Positions 50,106 to 59,304 of a stretch of DNA of 59,304 bases are shown here, piece by piece. Location of the stretch: the NCBI GenBank assembly GCA_024710705.1, contig JANJUF010000087.1:1-59304 (forward strand). The letters are read 5' to 3'. Origin of the DNA: Gemmatimonadaceae bacterium. Its GTDB lineage: Bacteria > Gemmatimonadota > Gemmatimonadetes > Gemmatimonadales > Gemmatimonadaceae. A program made the position numbers and the translations under genes. The notes beneath the pieces are model-generated. The model was not told where the DNA came from, searched no databases, and worked only from the letters and a program-made list of their open reading frames with translations. Numbering within the stretch: position 1 is the first letter of the stretch; each line of letters opens with the position of its first letter.

Positions 50106-51932
50106 TCAGGCCTTCTGCGCTTCGATGATGTCCTTCAGGTACTGCGGCATCGCCGGAATCGGACGCCGCTCCATCTGCATCTCCCCGCCACCGCCTTTCC
50201 GCAACACGATGTTGAACGCGCCAGCCGCTGGATCCTTGTCCGGGTAGTCGTCGCGGAAGTGGCCGCCACGCGATTCCTTCCGGTCAATGGCGGCGCGCGT
50301 CACCGCCTCGGCCACCGAGAGCAGGTGCTCGAGATCAATGGCCGTGTGCCACCCCGGGTTGTACTCGCGATTGCCATACACGCCCACGCGTTTGGCCCGC
50401 TCGCGCAGCGCCGCGATGCCCGTGAGGGCGCGCGACATCTCTTCTTCCACGCGCACGATGCCGACCAACTCCTGCATCATCTTCTGGAGATCGTGCTGGA
50501 TGGCATAGGGCGACTCAGCGCCGGCCGAGGCCCCGCGATCGAACGGCGCGAGCGCCACACGGATGGCCTCGGTCGCCGCGCTCTCGCTCGACGCCGCACC
50601 GCCGCGCTTCGTCGCCGCGAAGTCAGCCGCATGCTCGCCGGCCCGTCGCCCGAACACGAGCAGGTCCGACAGTGAGTTCCCGCCAAGCCGATTCGCGCCG
50701 TGCAAGCCTGCCGCGCACTCGCCGGCCGCGAACAACCCCGGCACGGTGGACATCTGTGAATCACCGTCCACGCGGATGCCACCCATCACGTAGTGCGTGG
50801 TCGGCCCCACCTCCATCGGCACCTTGGTGATGTCGATGTTGGCCAGCTGCATGAACTGGTGGTACATGGACGGCAGCTTGCGCTTGATGTGCTCCTCGGC
50901 CTTGGGGATGCGCTCCTTGATCCAGGCGATATCGAGGTACACCCCGCCGTGTGGGCTGCCCCGCCCCTCGCGCACCTCGCGCTGGATGCAGCGCGCCACA
51001 TGGTCACGGGTGAGCAACTCGGGTGAGCGGCGCGCCGTCTTGTCGCCCTGGGTGTAGCGCCAGCCTTCCTCTTCGTTGTCGGCGGTCTGGTTCTTGTAGT
51101 TGTCGGGGATGTCGTCGAACATGAAGCGCTTGCCGAGCGAGTTGCGCAGCACGCCACCCTCGCCGCGCACGCCTTCGGTGACGAGGATGCCCATCACGCT
51201 CGGCGGCCACACCATCCCCGTGGGATGGAACTGCACGAACTCCATGTCCATCAATTCCGCACCGGCAGCGTAGGCCAACGAGTGGCCGTCTCCCGTGTAC
51301 TCCCAGCTATTGCTCGTCACGCTGAACGCGCGGCCGATGCCGCCGGTGGCCAGCACCACCGCGCCGGCGGCGAAGAGCCGGAAGCGTCCGCGCTCACGGT
51401 CGTAGGCCAGCGCGCCGCACACCCGATCGCCGTCCTTGAGCAACTGGACGATCGTCACTTCCATATGGACGTCGATCCCCTTGTGGATCGCGTGGTCCTG
51501 GAGCGTGCGGATCATCTCGAGCCCGGTGCGGTCACCCACGTGGGCGAGGCGCGGATAGCGGTGCCCACCGAAGTTGCGCTGCAGGATGCGGCCGTCGGGC
51601 GTGCGATCGAATACCGCTCCCCAGGCCTCGAGCTCGCGCACGCGGTCCGGCGCTTCCTTGGCGTGCAGCTCGGCCATGCGCCAGTTGTTCACGTACTGCC
51701 CGCCGCGCATGGTGTCGGCGAAATGCACCTGCCAGTTGTCGCGGTCGTCCACGTGGCCCATCGCTGCGGCCACGCCACCCTCGGCCATCACCGTGTGGGC
51801 CTTGCCGAGCAGTGATTTGCAGACGAGTCCCACGCGCGCGCCGCGCTCGGCGGCAGCGATGGCCGCGCGCAGTCCTGCCCCACCGGCGCCGATCACGAGC
51901 ACATCGTGCTCGTAGCGTTCGTATTCAGCCAT
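50106..51932 (-). CDS. sdhA: succinate dehydrogenase flavoprotein subunit
   Basis: A 608-residue enzyme. The FAD-binding Rossmann motif VIGAGGAGLRAAIAA, the HTVMAEGG motif with the His that attaches FAD, the active-site HPTG, RGEGGVLRNS, and the late GANRLGGNSLSDLLVFG are all clear. It oxidises succinate to fumarate. ATG 51932 is right after the sdhC stop (2 nt). A longer upstream reading is a shadow. Confidence 0.95.
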   Translation of the reverse strand: MAEYERYEHDVLVIGAGGAGLRAAIAAAERGARVGLVCKSLLGKAHTVMAEGGVAAAMGHVDDRDNWQVHFADTMRGGQYVNNWRMAELHAKEAPDRVRELEAWGAVFDRTPDGRILQRNFGGHRYPRLAHVGDRTGLEMIRTLQDHAIHKGIDVHMEVTIVQLLKDGDRVCGALAYDRERGRFRLFAAGAVVLATGGIGRAFSVTSNSWEYTGDGHSLAYAAGAELMDMEFVQFHPTGMVWPPSVMGILVTEGVRGEGGVLRNSLGKRFMFDDIPDNYKNQTADNEEEGWRYTQGDKTARRSPELLTRDHVARCIQREVREGRGSPHGGVYLDIAWIKERIPKAEEHIKRKLPSMYHQFMQLANIDITKVPMEVGPTTHYVMGGIRVDGDSQMSTVPGLFAAGECAAGLHGANRLGGNSLSDLLVFGRRAGEHAADFAATKRGGAASSESAATEAIRVALAPFDRGASAGAESPYAIQHDLQKMMQELVGIVRVEEEMSRALTGIAALRERAKRVGVYGNREYNPGWHTAIDLEHLLSVAEAVTRAAIDRKESRGGHFRDDYPDKDPAAGAFNIVLRKGGGGEMQMERRPIPAMPQYLKDIIEAQKA

Positions 51933-51934
51933 CG

Positions 51935-52711
51935 CTAGAAGATCCTGAGGTCGGTGAAGACCCCGGTGGCGCAGAGTCGGATGTAGGCGTCGGTGAGCGC
52001 CACCGAGAACAGCGAGGTCCAGGCCCACTTGGCGTGGCCGCGATTGCAGGCGCTCGACACGTTGTAGAGTTGGCGGCGCACCGGCGCACCGGAGATGCGG
52101 TCGAGCATGCCGCCGACCACGTGGCGCATGGAGTGGCAGCCAAGCGTGTAACCCGTGAGCAGCACGACGTTCAGTGTCATCACCACTGTGCCGACGCCGA
52201 TGCCGAACTCCACGCCGCCGGCGCCCTCGAACCACATCGCCTTCCACACGTCCCACCAGAGGAAGAACAGGAAGATGAAGGCCAGCAACAGGCCGTAGCG
52301 ATGCAAGTTCTGCAGGATCAGCGGAAAGGAGTTCTCGCCGAGGTAGGTCTTGCGCGGTTCACCGACGGCGCAGGCCGGAGGATCCGCCCAAAAAGCCTTG
52401 TAGTACGACCCGCGATAGTAGTAGCAGGTCATGCGGAACGTGGCTGGGATCGGCAGGATGATCAGCGCCGGCGAGAACGGCAGCCAGCCGGGCCACCACA
52501 GCGGCTTGGGGCCGAACCAGGCGTGCGGGGAGTCGCCCCACAGTTCCGGCGCGTAGAACGGCGAGAGGTACGGCCCGAACGTGTAGTTCGCGTTCTGGAA
52601 CGCGGCCCACGTGGCGTACACGATGAACGCCGAGAGGATGAGGACGATCGGGATGTTGGGGAGCCACCAGGCATCTCGACGGAGGGTCTCGCCGAACTTG
52701 CGCTGGTCCAT
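51935..52711 (-). CDS. sdhC: succinate dehydrogenase cytochrome b subunit (membrane anchor)
   Basis: A 258-residue protein with five probable helices (IPIVLILSAFIVYATWAAF, WLPFSPALIILPIPATF, YGLLLAFIFLFFLWWDVWKA, GVGTVVMTLNVVLLTGYTLGCH, WAWTSLFSVALTDAYIRLC) and conserved His residues (LHRYGLL, GCHSMRHVVGG) that may bind haem b. It anchors SdhAB and reduces quinone. I chose ATG 52711 because it leaves 154 bp for divergent promoters; an in-frame ATG at 52867 would overlap the start of the opposite gene and adds 52 Arg-rich residues with no domain sign. Confidence 0.85.
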   Translation of the reverse strand: MDQRKFGETLRRDAWWLPNIPIVLILSAFIVYATWAAFQNANYTFGPYLSPFYAPELWGDSPHAWFGPKPLWWPGWLPFSPALIILPIPATFRMTCYYYRGSYYKAFWADPPACAVGEPRKTYLGENSFPLILQNLHRYGLLLAFIFLFFLWWDVWKAMWFEGAGGVEFGIGVGTVVMTLNVVLLTGYTLGCHSMRHVVGGMLDRISGAPVRRQLYNVSSACNRGHAKWAWTSLFSVALTDAYIRLCATGVFTDLRIF

Positions 52712-52865
52712 CACCGGCAGCGAACGATGCACTGGGGGGAGCCTCCGGTCGCGGTCGCCCCAATACTGGGGCGCGAAGACGGAGGGCGCTAGACGCGCCG
52801 TGGCCTGAGGTAGCCACGTCGCCGAGGCAGCGACATCTTCCCGCTCTCGCCTTCTCCGGGATTCC
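52712..52865. promoter_or_regulatory. divergent promoter region between sdhC and the M1 peptidase
   Basis: 154 bp between two divergent starts; no clear promoter boxes seen by eye. Confidence 0.3.
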
Positions 52866-55511
52866 ATGCACCGCCGTTCCCTGAAACCATTCGCGCTCTC
52901 ACCCCTCGCGCTCTCACCCCTCGCGTCCTCACCCCTCGCGTCCTCGCTCCTCGCCTTCTCGCTCCTCGCTACTTCGTCCTGCGACCGCGTCCTGCACTCG
53001 CCAGATCCCGCCCCCGGCGTGCCCCTCGCCCTCGCCGAGCACCGCGCGCGCGTCATCTCCGACCTGCGCTACGCCGTCACGTTCGACATTCCGGCCGCGA
53101 AGGATTCCAGCGTCACGGGCGAGGTGACCGCGCGCTTCGCCCTCAGTGATGCCTCCGAACCGCTGGTGCTCGACTTCCGCGCGCCCGCCGACCACGTCCT
53201 CGACGTCCAGCTCAACGGCGCGCCCGTGGCGTACCGCGTGGTCCCCGACCACATCGTGATTCCCGCCGCCGCGCTGTCGCGCGGCGAGCAGGCCGTGTCC
53301 CTGAAGTTCCGGAGCTCGGACGCCGCCCTGAACCGCAACGACGAGTTCCTCTACGCACTGTTCGTGCCCGACCGCGCCTCCACCGCATTCCCGGTGTTCG
53401 AGCAGCCCGATCTGAAGGCGCGCTTCACCGTCACGTTGCGCATCCCTGCCGCGTGGAAGGCGGTGAGCAACGGGCGACTGAGCAGCCGCGACAGCAGCGA
53501 CGCCGCGCGTCACGTGGTGGGCTTCGCCGAGTCGGAACCCATCAGCACCTACCTGATGGCATTCGCTGCCGGCGTGTTCCAAGAGGAGCGCGCCGTCCGC
53601 AATGGCCGCGCCTTCACGATGTACCATCGCGAGACCGACGCCGCGAAGGTGCGTCGCAACGTCCCCGCGATCTTCGACCTGCACGCCGCCGCGCTGGCCT
53701 GGCTGGAGGACTACACCGGCATCCCCTACCCCTTCGGCAAGTTCGACTTCGTGGCCGTCCCGGCCTTTCAGTTCGGCGGCATGGAACATCCCGGCGCGAT
53801 CTGGTATCGCGCCGACGCACTGTTCCTCGATGAGACCGCCAGCCGCAACCAGGAACTGGGGCGCGCCAGCCTGATTGCCCACGAGACGGCGCACATGTGG
53901 TTCGGCGACCTCGTCACCATGCGCTGGTTCAACGACGTATGGATGAAGGAAGTGTTCGCGAACTTCATGGCCGCGAAGATCGTCGGGCCGAGTTTCCCCG
54001 ACATTGACCTGCGGCTGCGGTTCTTCCAGGCGCATCACCCCACCGCCTACGGCATCGACCGCACGCTCGGCGCGAATCCCATCCGCCAGCCGCTCGAGAA
54101 TCTCCGCGAGGCGGGCTCGCTCTACGGCGGCATCATCTACCAGAAGGCCCCGATCGTGATGCAGCAGTTGGAGACGCTCGTCGGCGAACCTACGTTCCGG
54201 CAAGGCCTGCAGGCGTACCTCGCGCGCTTCCAGTTCGCGAACGCCACCTGGCCAGACCTCATCGACATCCTCGACGCCCTGAGCGATGACGACCTCGCGG
54301 CCTGGAGCCGCGTGTGGGTGGAGGAGCCGGGGCGTCCGACGATGGCGGCACGCGTGCAGGACTCGGCGCTCGTCCTCACCCAGCGCGACACCTGGCCGCG
54401 ACGCGCCCTGCGCTGGCCGCAGCTGACCACCGTCGCGCTGGGTGTGGGTGACTCCGTCGTATTGGTGCGCGCCCAACTGCGCGGCGACTCCGCCCGTGCG
54501 CGGCTACCCGATGGCGCGGCGACTCCGACCTTCGTGCTTGGCGGCGTCGATGGCGTGAGTTACGGACGTTTCGTGCTGGATTCCGGCTCCCGCGCCGCGC
54601 TGCTCAGCCGCGTGCACGGTCTCCGCGATGCGACCCAGCGGGCCGTCGCGTGGCAGACCCTCTACGAGGAGATGCTCGACGGCGCGCTGGCGCCAGCCGC
54701 GCTGCTGGATGCGGCGCTCGTCGGCATCCGCGAGGACAGCAACGAGTTCGTGAACACGCAGGTGCTCGGGCTCGCGCGCGGCATCTACTGGCGCTTCCTG
54801 AGCGCAGCGGACCGTCGCGCACGCGCGCCCGAAATGGAACGCGTGCTCTGGGAGGCCCTCGAGCGCGCCGCGGCACCGGGACGGAAGGGGACCTACTTTG
54901 GCGCCTTGGTCTCGGTTACGCTCACCGAAGAGTCCACGCGCCGACTCGAACGGATCTGGCGGAAGGAGGAAACCCCGCGTGGACTTCCGCTCTCGGAACA
55001 GCAGTACACGAACCTGGCCGAGGCGTTGGCAATTCGCACCGTGCCCAACACGGCGGCCATCCTCGACGAGCAGGAGGCGCGCATCACCAACCCCGACCGC
55101 AAGGCCCGCTTCCGGTTCATCCGCCCGGCCCTCAGCGCCGACCACGCCGAACGGGCGCGGCTGTTCGAGACGTTCAAGGCCGTGGAGAACCGCCGTCGCG
55201 AGTCCTGGGTGCTCGACGCCGTGGGGCTGATGAACCATCCGCTGCGCGCGGACGAGGCACTGCCGGAGCTGCGCGCGAGCCTCGCGCTGGTGGCGGAGAT
55301 CCAGCGCACGGGGGACATCTTCTTCCCGCTGCGCTGGATGAACGCCGTGCTCGACGGGCATCAGTCGGTGGCGGCGGCCGAGGAGGTCGCGCGGGCGATC
55401 GAGTACCTTCCACGTGATCTACCGCGCCTGCGCGGCAAGATGCTCCAGGCAGGCGACGGGCTCTTCCGCGCGGCACGGGTCGTCCATCAGTGGGATCGCC
55501 AGGTACCCTGA
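52866..55511 (+). CDS. M1-family zinc aminopeptidase lipoprotein
   Basis: An 881-residue protein. A lipoprotein-type signal (built from 5-residue repeats, ending LLATSSC) precedes the beta-saddle N-domain. The catalytic domain has the GGMEHPG exopeptidase motif (normally GxMEN) and zinc motif HETAH (His339, Glu340, His343) with Glu362 in WMKEVFANF. A helical C-domain (about 560-880) is present. It trims N-terminal residues of peptides outside the cytoplasm. The GMEN-to-GMEH change may alter amino-end binding. Divergent from sdhCAB. Confidence 0.9.
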   Translation: MHRRSLKPFALSPLALSPLASSPLASSLLAFSLLATSSCDRVLHSPDPAPGVPLALAEHRARVISDLRYAVTFDIPAAKDSSVTGEVTARFALSDASEPLVLDFRAPADHVLDVQLNGAPVAYRVVPDHIVIPAAALSRGEQAVSLKFRSSDAALNRNDEFLYALFVPDRASTAFPVFEQPDLKARFTVTLRIPAAWKAVSNGRLSSRDSSDAARHVVGFAESEPISTYLMAFAAGVFQEERAVRNGRAFTMYHRETDAAKVRRNVPAIFDLHAAALAWLEDYTGIPYPFGKFDFVAVPAFQFGGMEHPGAIWYRADALFLDETASRNQELGRASLIAHETAHMWFGDLVTMRWFNDVWMKEVFANFMAAKIVGPSFPDIDLRLRFFQAHHPTAYGIDRTLGANPIRQPLENLREAGSLYGGIIYQKAPIVMQQLETLVGEPTFRQGLQAYLARFQFANATWPDLIDILDALSDDDLAAWSRVWVEEPGRPTMAARVQDSALVLTQRDTWPRRALRWPQLTTVALGVGDSVVLVRAQLRGDSARARLPDGAATPTFVLGGVDGVSYGRFVLDSGSRAALLSRVHGLRDATQRAVAWQTLYEEMLDGALAPAALLDAALVGIREDSNEFVNTQVLGLARGIYWRFLSAADRRARAPEMERVLWEALERAAAPGRKGTYFGALVSVTLTEESTRRLERIWRKEETPRGLPLSEQQYTNLAEALAIRTVPNTAAILDEQEARITNPDRKARFRFIRPALSADHAERARLFETFKAVENRRRESWVLDAVGLMNHPLRADEALPELRASLALVAEIQRTGDIFFPLRWMNAVLDGHQSVAAAEEVARAIEYLPRDLPRLRGKMLQAGDGLFRAARVVHQWDRQVP
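52891..52965 (+). repeat. five tandem 15-bp repeats in the signal peptide coding region
   Basis: Units at 52891, 52906, 52921, 52936 and 52951, consensus tcgcg(c/t)(t/c)ctcacccc with gradual divergence. In frame they code for repeats of A-L/S-S-P-L, forming the hydrophobic core of the signal peptide, so the core was probably built by slippage. Confidence 0.85.
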
Positions 55512-55512
55512 G

Positions 55513-56967
<1,455 letters not shown>

Positions 56968-56974
56968 CGCACCG

Positions 56975-58402
56975 ATGCCCAGCGACCTCTCCCGTCGCGA
57001 CCTGCTCCGCGCCGTCGCCGCCGCCAGCGCGGTTCCCTGGATGCGCTCCACCGAACTGCTCATCCGCAACGGCCGCGTGGTGAACGCCGACGGCATCGTC
57101 GACGCCGACGTCCGCATCATCGGCGAGCGCATCGCCGAGATCGGCCGTGCCCTCACGCCGGGCCCACTGGCCCGCGTCATCGACGCCCGCGGACTGCTCC
57201 TGATGCCCGGTGGCGTGGATCCGCACACGCATCTCCACGGTGGATTCGCCGACGACCTCGCCAGCGGTTCCATGGCCGCCCTCGCCGGCGGCATCACCAC
57301 CGTCGGCACCTTCTCCTTCCCGGCGCGCGAGGAATCGCTCTCCGCTGCCATTGATCGCACCGAGGAGCTGGTCCGCCGCGATGCCATCGCCGACGTCATC
57401 CTCCACTCGGCGTTCTGGCCGCTCTCCGCGGAGCGCATCGCCGCGATCCCCACGCTCGCGGCGCGCGGCCAGCCGAGCGTGAAGTACTACATGATGCGCC
57501 CCGACTTCGCGGCGCAGATGGACCTCGTGGTCCGCGCACTCGAGGTCGCGCGCGATGCGGGCGTCGTGACGATGCTGCATTGCGAGGACGCCGCACTGCT
57601 CGGCGCCGCGGTACGACGCCTCACCGCCGCCGGCCGCACCGGGCTCGAGCACTACCCCGAGTCGCGACCCGTCATCGCCGAGGTCGTCGCCACGCAGCAG
57701 GCGGCGGCACTCGCCGAGGACACGCGCGCGCCGATCTATCTCGTGCACATGTCCTCGGCCCGTGCGCTCGAAGCCTGCCGTGGTGCACGCGCAGCCGGAC
57801 TGCCGATCTTCCTCGAAACGCGACCCCTCTTCATCCATCTCGACGAATCGAGGCTCCGCGGACCAGACCATCGGCTCTACGTGGGGCAGCCACCGCTGCG
57901 CCCGCGCCCCGACGTGGAGGCCATGTTCCGCGGCTTGATTGACGGCAGCGTGGATGTGCTCGCCACCGACCACGCACCCTGGACGCGCGAACAGAAGCTC
58001 GATCCCGCCCTCAGCATCGCGCGCGTGCGCCCGGGGGCGAGTGACCTCCAGTTCATGCTGCCGATGTACTTCTCGGAAGGCGTCGGACAGCGCGGGCTCA
58101 GCCTCGAGCGCTTCGTCGCCACCAGCTCCACCAATGCCGCACGCATTTTCGGGCTGTATCCGCAGAAGGGCGCCATCCGCGTCGGCTCGGACGCCGACAT
58201 CGCCATCTGGGATCCGCAACGCCGCGCTCTGGTGCGCACCGCCGACGACCACTCCCGGTCCGACTATTCGCCGTACGAAGGATGGACGGTGACGGGCTGG
58301 CCGACGACTGTCATCCGGCGAGGGGAGGTCGTGGTGGAATCGGGGCGCTTGGTCGGTCAGGCGGGGTCGGGGCAGCTCGCGTCACGTCAACCGCGGTTGT
58401 GA
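56975..58402 (+). CDS. dihydropyrimidinase/dihydroorotase-like amidohydrolase
   Basis: A 475-residue protein: a Tat-like start (SRRDLLRAVAAASAVP), then a cyclic amidohydrolase domain. The metal motif DPHTHLH, the carboxylated Lys in SVKYYMM, His in MLHCEDAALL and YLVHMSSA, and Asp in ATDHAPW all match hydantoinase/dihydropyrimidinase. It hydrolyses a cyclic ureide or amide. Exported or Tat-type placement is unusual for this family. It lies 7 nt after the multicopper oxidase. Confidence 0.85.
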   Translation: MPSDLSRRDLLRAVAAASAVPWMRSTELLIRNGRVVNADGIVDADVRIIGERIAEIGRALTPGPLARVIDARGLLLMPGGVDPHTHLHGGFADDLASGSMAALAGGITTVGTFSFPAREESLSAAIDRTEELVRRDAIADVILHSAFWPLSAERIAAIPTLAARGQPSVKYYMMRPDFAAQMDLVVRALEVARDAGVVTMLHCEDAALLGAAVRRLTAAGRTGLEHYPESRPVIAEVVATQQAAALAEDTRAPIYLVHMSSARALEACRGARAAGLPIFLETRPLFIHLDESRLRGPDHRLYVGQPPLRPRPDVEAMFRGLIDGSVDVLATDHAPWTREQKLDPALSIARVRPGASDLQFMLPMYFSEGVGQRGLSLERFVATSSTNAARIFGLYPQKGAIRVGSDADIAIWDPQRRALVRTADDHSRSDYSPYEGWTVTGWPTTVIRRGEVVVESGRLVGQAGSGQLASRQPRL

Positions 58403-58410
58403 GGAGCGCG

Positions 58411-58566
58411 ATGTCAAAGAAGCGGAAACACCCCATTCCGGATTTCTCATCCAAGCGTGCCAAGACCACGCCTACGGGACGTTCGCCAGCGCCTCCGCGC
58501 CCGAACGCCGTGCAGTCGGTGAAGCCGCAATCCACCTCGGCCAAATCTGGACGCCGAGGGAGCTAG
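58411..58566 (+). CDS. small basic protein, unknown
   Basis: A 51-residue, Lys/Arg/Pro/Ser-rich protein (KKRKHPIPDFSSKRAKTT, ending KSGRRGS). 'gtgaggagcg' precedes ATG 58411, 8 nt after the previous stop. Low complexity suggests a disordered, perhaps nucleic-acid-binding protein. I recall similar short proteins in related genomes, but this cannot be checked here. Confidence 0.6.
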   Translation: MSKKRKHPIPDFSSKRAKTTPTGRSPAPPRPNAVQSVKPQSTSAKSGRRGS

Positions 58567-58720
58567 GAACCGCCCCGAACAGAACCCGACTGTCGCACTT
58601 CGCTACACCCGGTCCGAAATCGAACATTCAGGGAGAAAACACCTTGCGCAGTACATAGTTGGGGCGGACCTTTCCCCGGCCACAAAGCGCCATTTCCCGG
58701 TGCCTGGCGCTCTCCCTGCA

Positions 58721-59304
58721 ATGACCGACGAAACTCCCTCCGCCTCCGCGCCAGCTTCCGAACCGAAGACCGAGACGCCGCGTGAGCTGCGCGCCGATCC
58801 GGCGATGGCCAAACTCGCCGAGGCGACGAAGGGTGAGTACCGCGTCGAACGCGAACTCGGTCGCGGTGGCATGGCCACGGTCTATCTCGCGCACGACATC
58901 TCGCTTGATCGCAAGGTCGCGATCAAGGTGATGGGCGCAGATCTCCTCGCGGCCGGCGACGTCCTCGTGGACCGCTTTCTCCGCGAGGCGCGCACCGGCG
59001 CGCGGCTGAACCATCCGCACATCATCCCCGTCTACGCGATTCGCCAGACGCCGGACCTGATCTTCTTCGTGATGAAGTTCATCGACGGCAAGCCGCTCGA
59101 TGACGTCATCCGCGGATTCGGCCAGTTGCCCATTCCCCTCGCCGCGCGGGTGATCGCCCAGGTCGCCGACGCCCTCGCCTACGCGCATCGCAATGGCATC
59201 GTCCACCGGGACATCAAGCCCGGCAACGTGATGCTCGACAAGGAAGGCTGGGTGGTGCTCACCGACCTTGGCATCGCCAAGGTGCAGGAAGCATCGATGC
59301 TCAC
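58721..59304 (+). CDS. Ser/Thr protein kinase, 3' end outside the window
   Basis: The first 194 residues of a Hanks-type kinase: a disordered N-terminus (about 1-35), then ELGRGGMATVYLAHD, the VAIKV Lys, HRDIKPGN (normally KPxN) and TDLGIAK in place of the usual DFG (DLG). The DLG change is common in bacterial kinases and usually allows activity. The gene continues beyond 59304. Confidence 0.85.
   Translation, partial: MTDETPSASAPASEPKTETPRELRADPAMAKLAEATKGEYRVERELGRGGMATVYLAHDISLDRKVAIKVMGADLLAAGDVLVDRFLREARTGARLNHPHIIPVYAIRQTPDLIFFVMKFIDGKPLDDVIRGFGQLPIPLAARVIAQVADALAYAHRNGIVHRDIKPGNVMLDKEGWVVLTDLGIAKVQEASML

Noticed and set aside
52712-52867. Longer sdhC start at 52867
   Set aside because: It would overlap the opposite gene start and add an Arg-rich segment without domain sign; ATG 52711 leaves room for promoters.

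Overview
The window is a high-GC bacterial chromosome segment, most probably from a Gemmatimonadota bacterium or a close relative. This is judged from overall style only: a Ser/Thr kinase fused to a TolB-like domain and TPRs, a PPGHYPP-type lipoprotein, an M1 peptidase next to succinate dehydrogenase, and many secreted hydrolases. No rRNA, tRNA or CRISPR array was seen.

Layout. (1) About 1-9170, possibly to 12563, looks like an array of integron-type gene cassettes without an integrase in view. Small plus-strand ORFs (GIY-YIG-like, two small membrane proteins, two alpha/beta hydrolases, DUF3995, a secreted DUF6197-like protein) are separated by imperfect palindromic, attC-like sites with taacgacgct-type 5' ends and acgttagc-type 3' ends. 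An IS3-type transposase remnant, a minus-strand multicopper oxidase/cytochrome c pair and a DUF4440 lipoprotein interrupt the array. A three-gene ABC-2 exporter plus esterase operon follows (9179-12546). (2) 13029-21158 is a copper or heavy-metal resistance island: a His/Cys-rich secreted protein, CusC-CusB-CusA, a SnoaL-like protein and a CopC-CopD fusion. (3) 21278-22604 holds an ArsM-like methyltransferase whose in-frame TGA lies at the position of a conserved Cys and is followed by a good bacterial SECIS hairpin, so it is very probably a selenoprotein; a DUF4395 membrane protein follows. (4) 22683-26070 is a MarR-linked quinone/catechol-type detoxification operon. (5) 26277-30798 holds a kinase/TolB/TPR regulator, a DUF4242 protein, a decayed histidine kinase fragment and an intact hybrid histidine kinase with a sigma-54-type promoter. 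(6) 30823-34732 holds surface genes (lipoprotein, SGNH hydrolase, O-antigen ligase-like protein) and a DUF892 protein.

(7) 34918-46945 is the most unusual region: two convergent, translationally coupled operons. The plus-strand set is HMG-CoA reductase, UbiA prenyltransferase, a rifampin-phosphotransferase-like dikinase, a BtaA-like DUF3419 protein and a phytol/dolichol-kinase-like membrane protein, each start overlapping the previous stop by 4 nt. The minus-strand set is an MMPL/RND transporter, a GNAT protein and an OleC-like AMP ligase. Together they look like an undescribed isoprenoid-linked or amino-lipid biosynthesis and export system; the product is unknown.

(8) 47020-59304 is more ordinary: a small membrane protein, a secreted amidohydrolase, sdhCAB with a downstream small protein, a secreted M1 aminopeptidase, a Met-rich multicopper oxidase, a dihydropyrimidinase-like enzyme, a small basic protein and the start of another Ser/Thr kinase running off the window.
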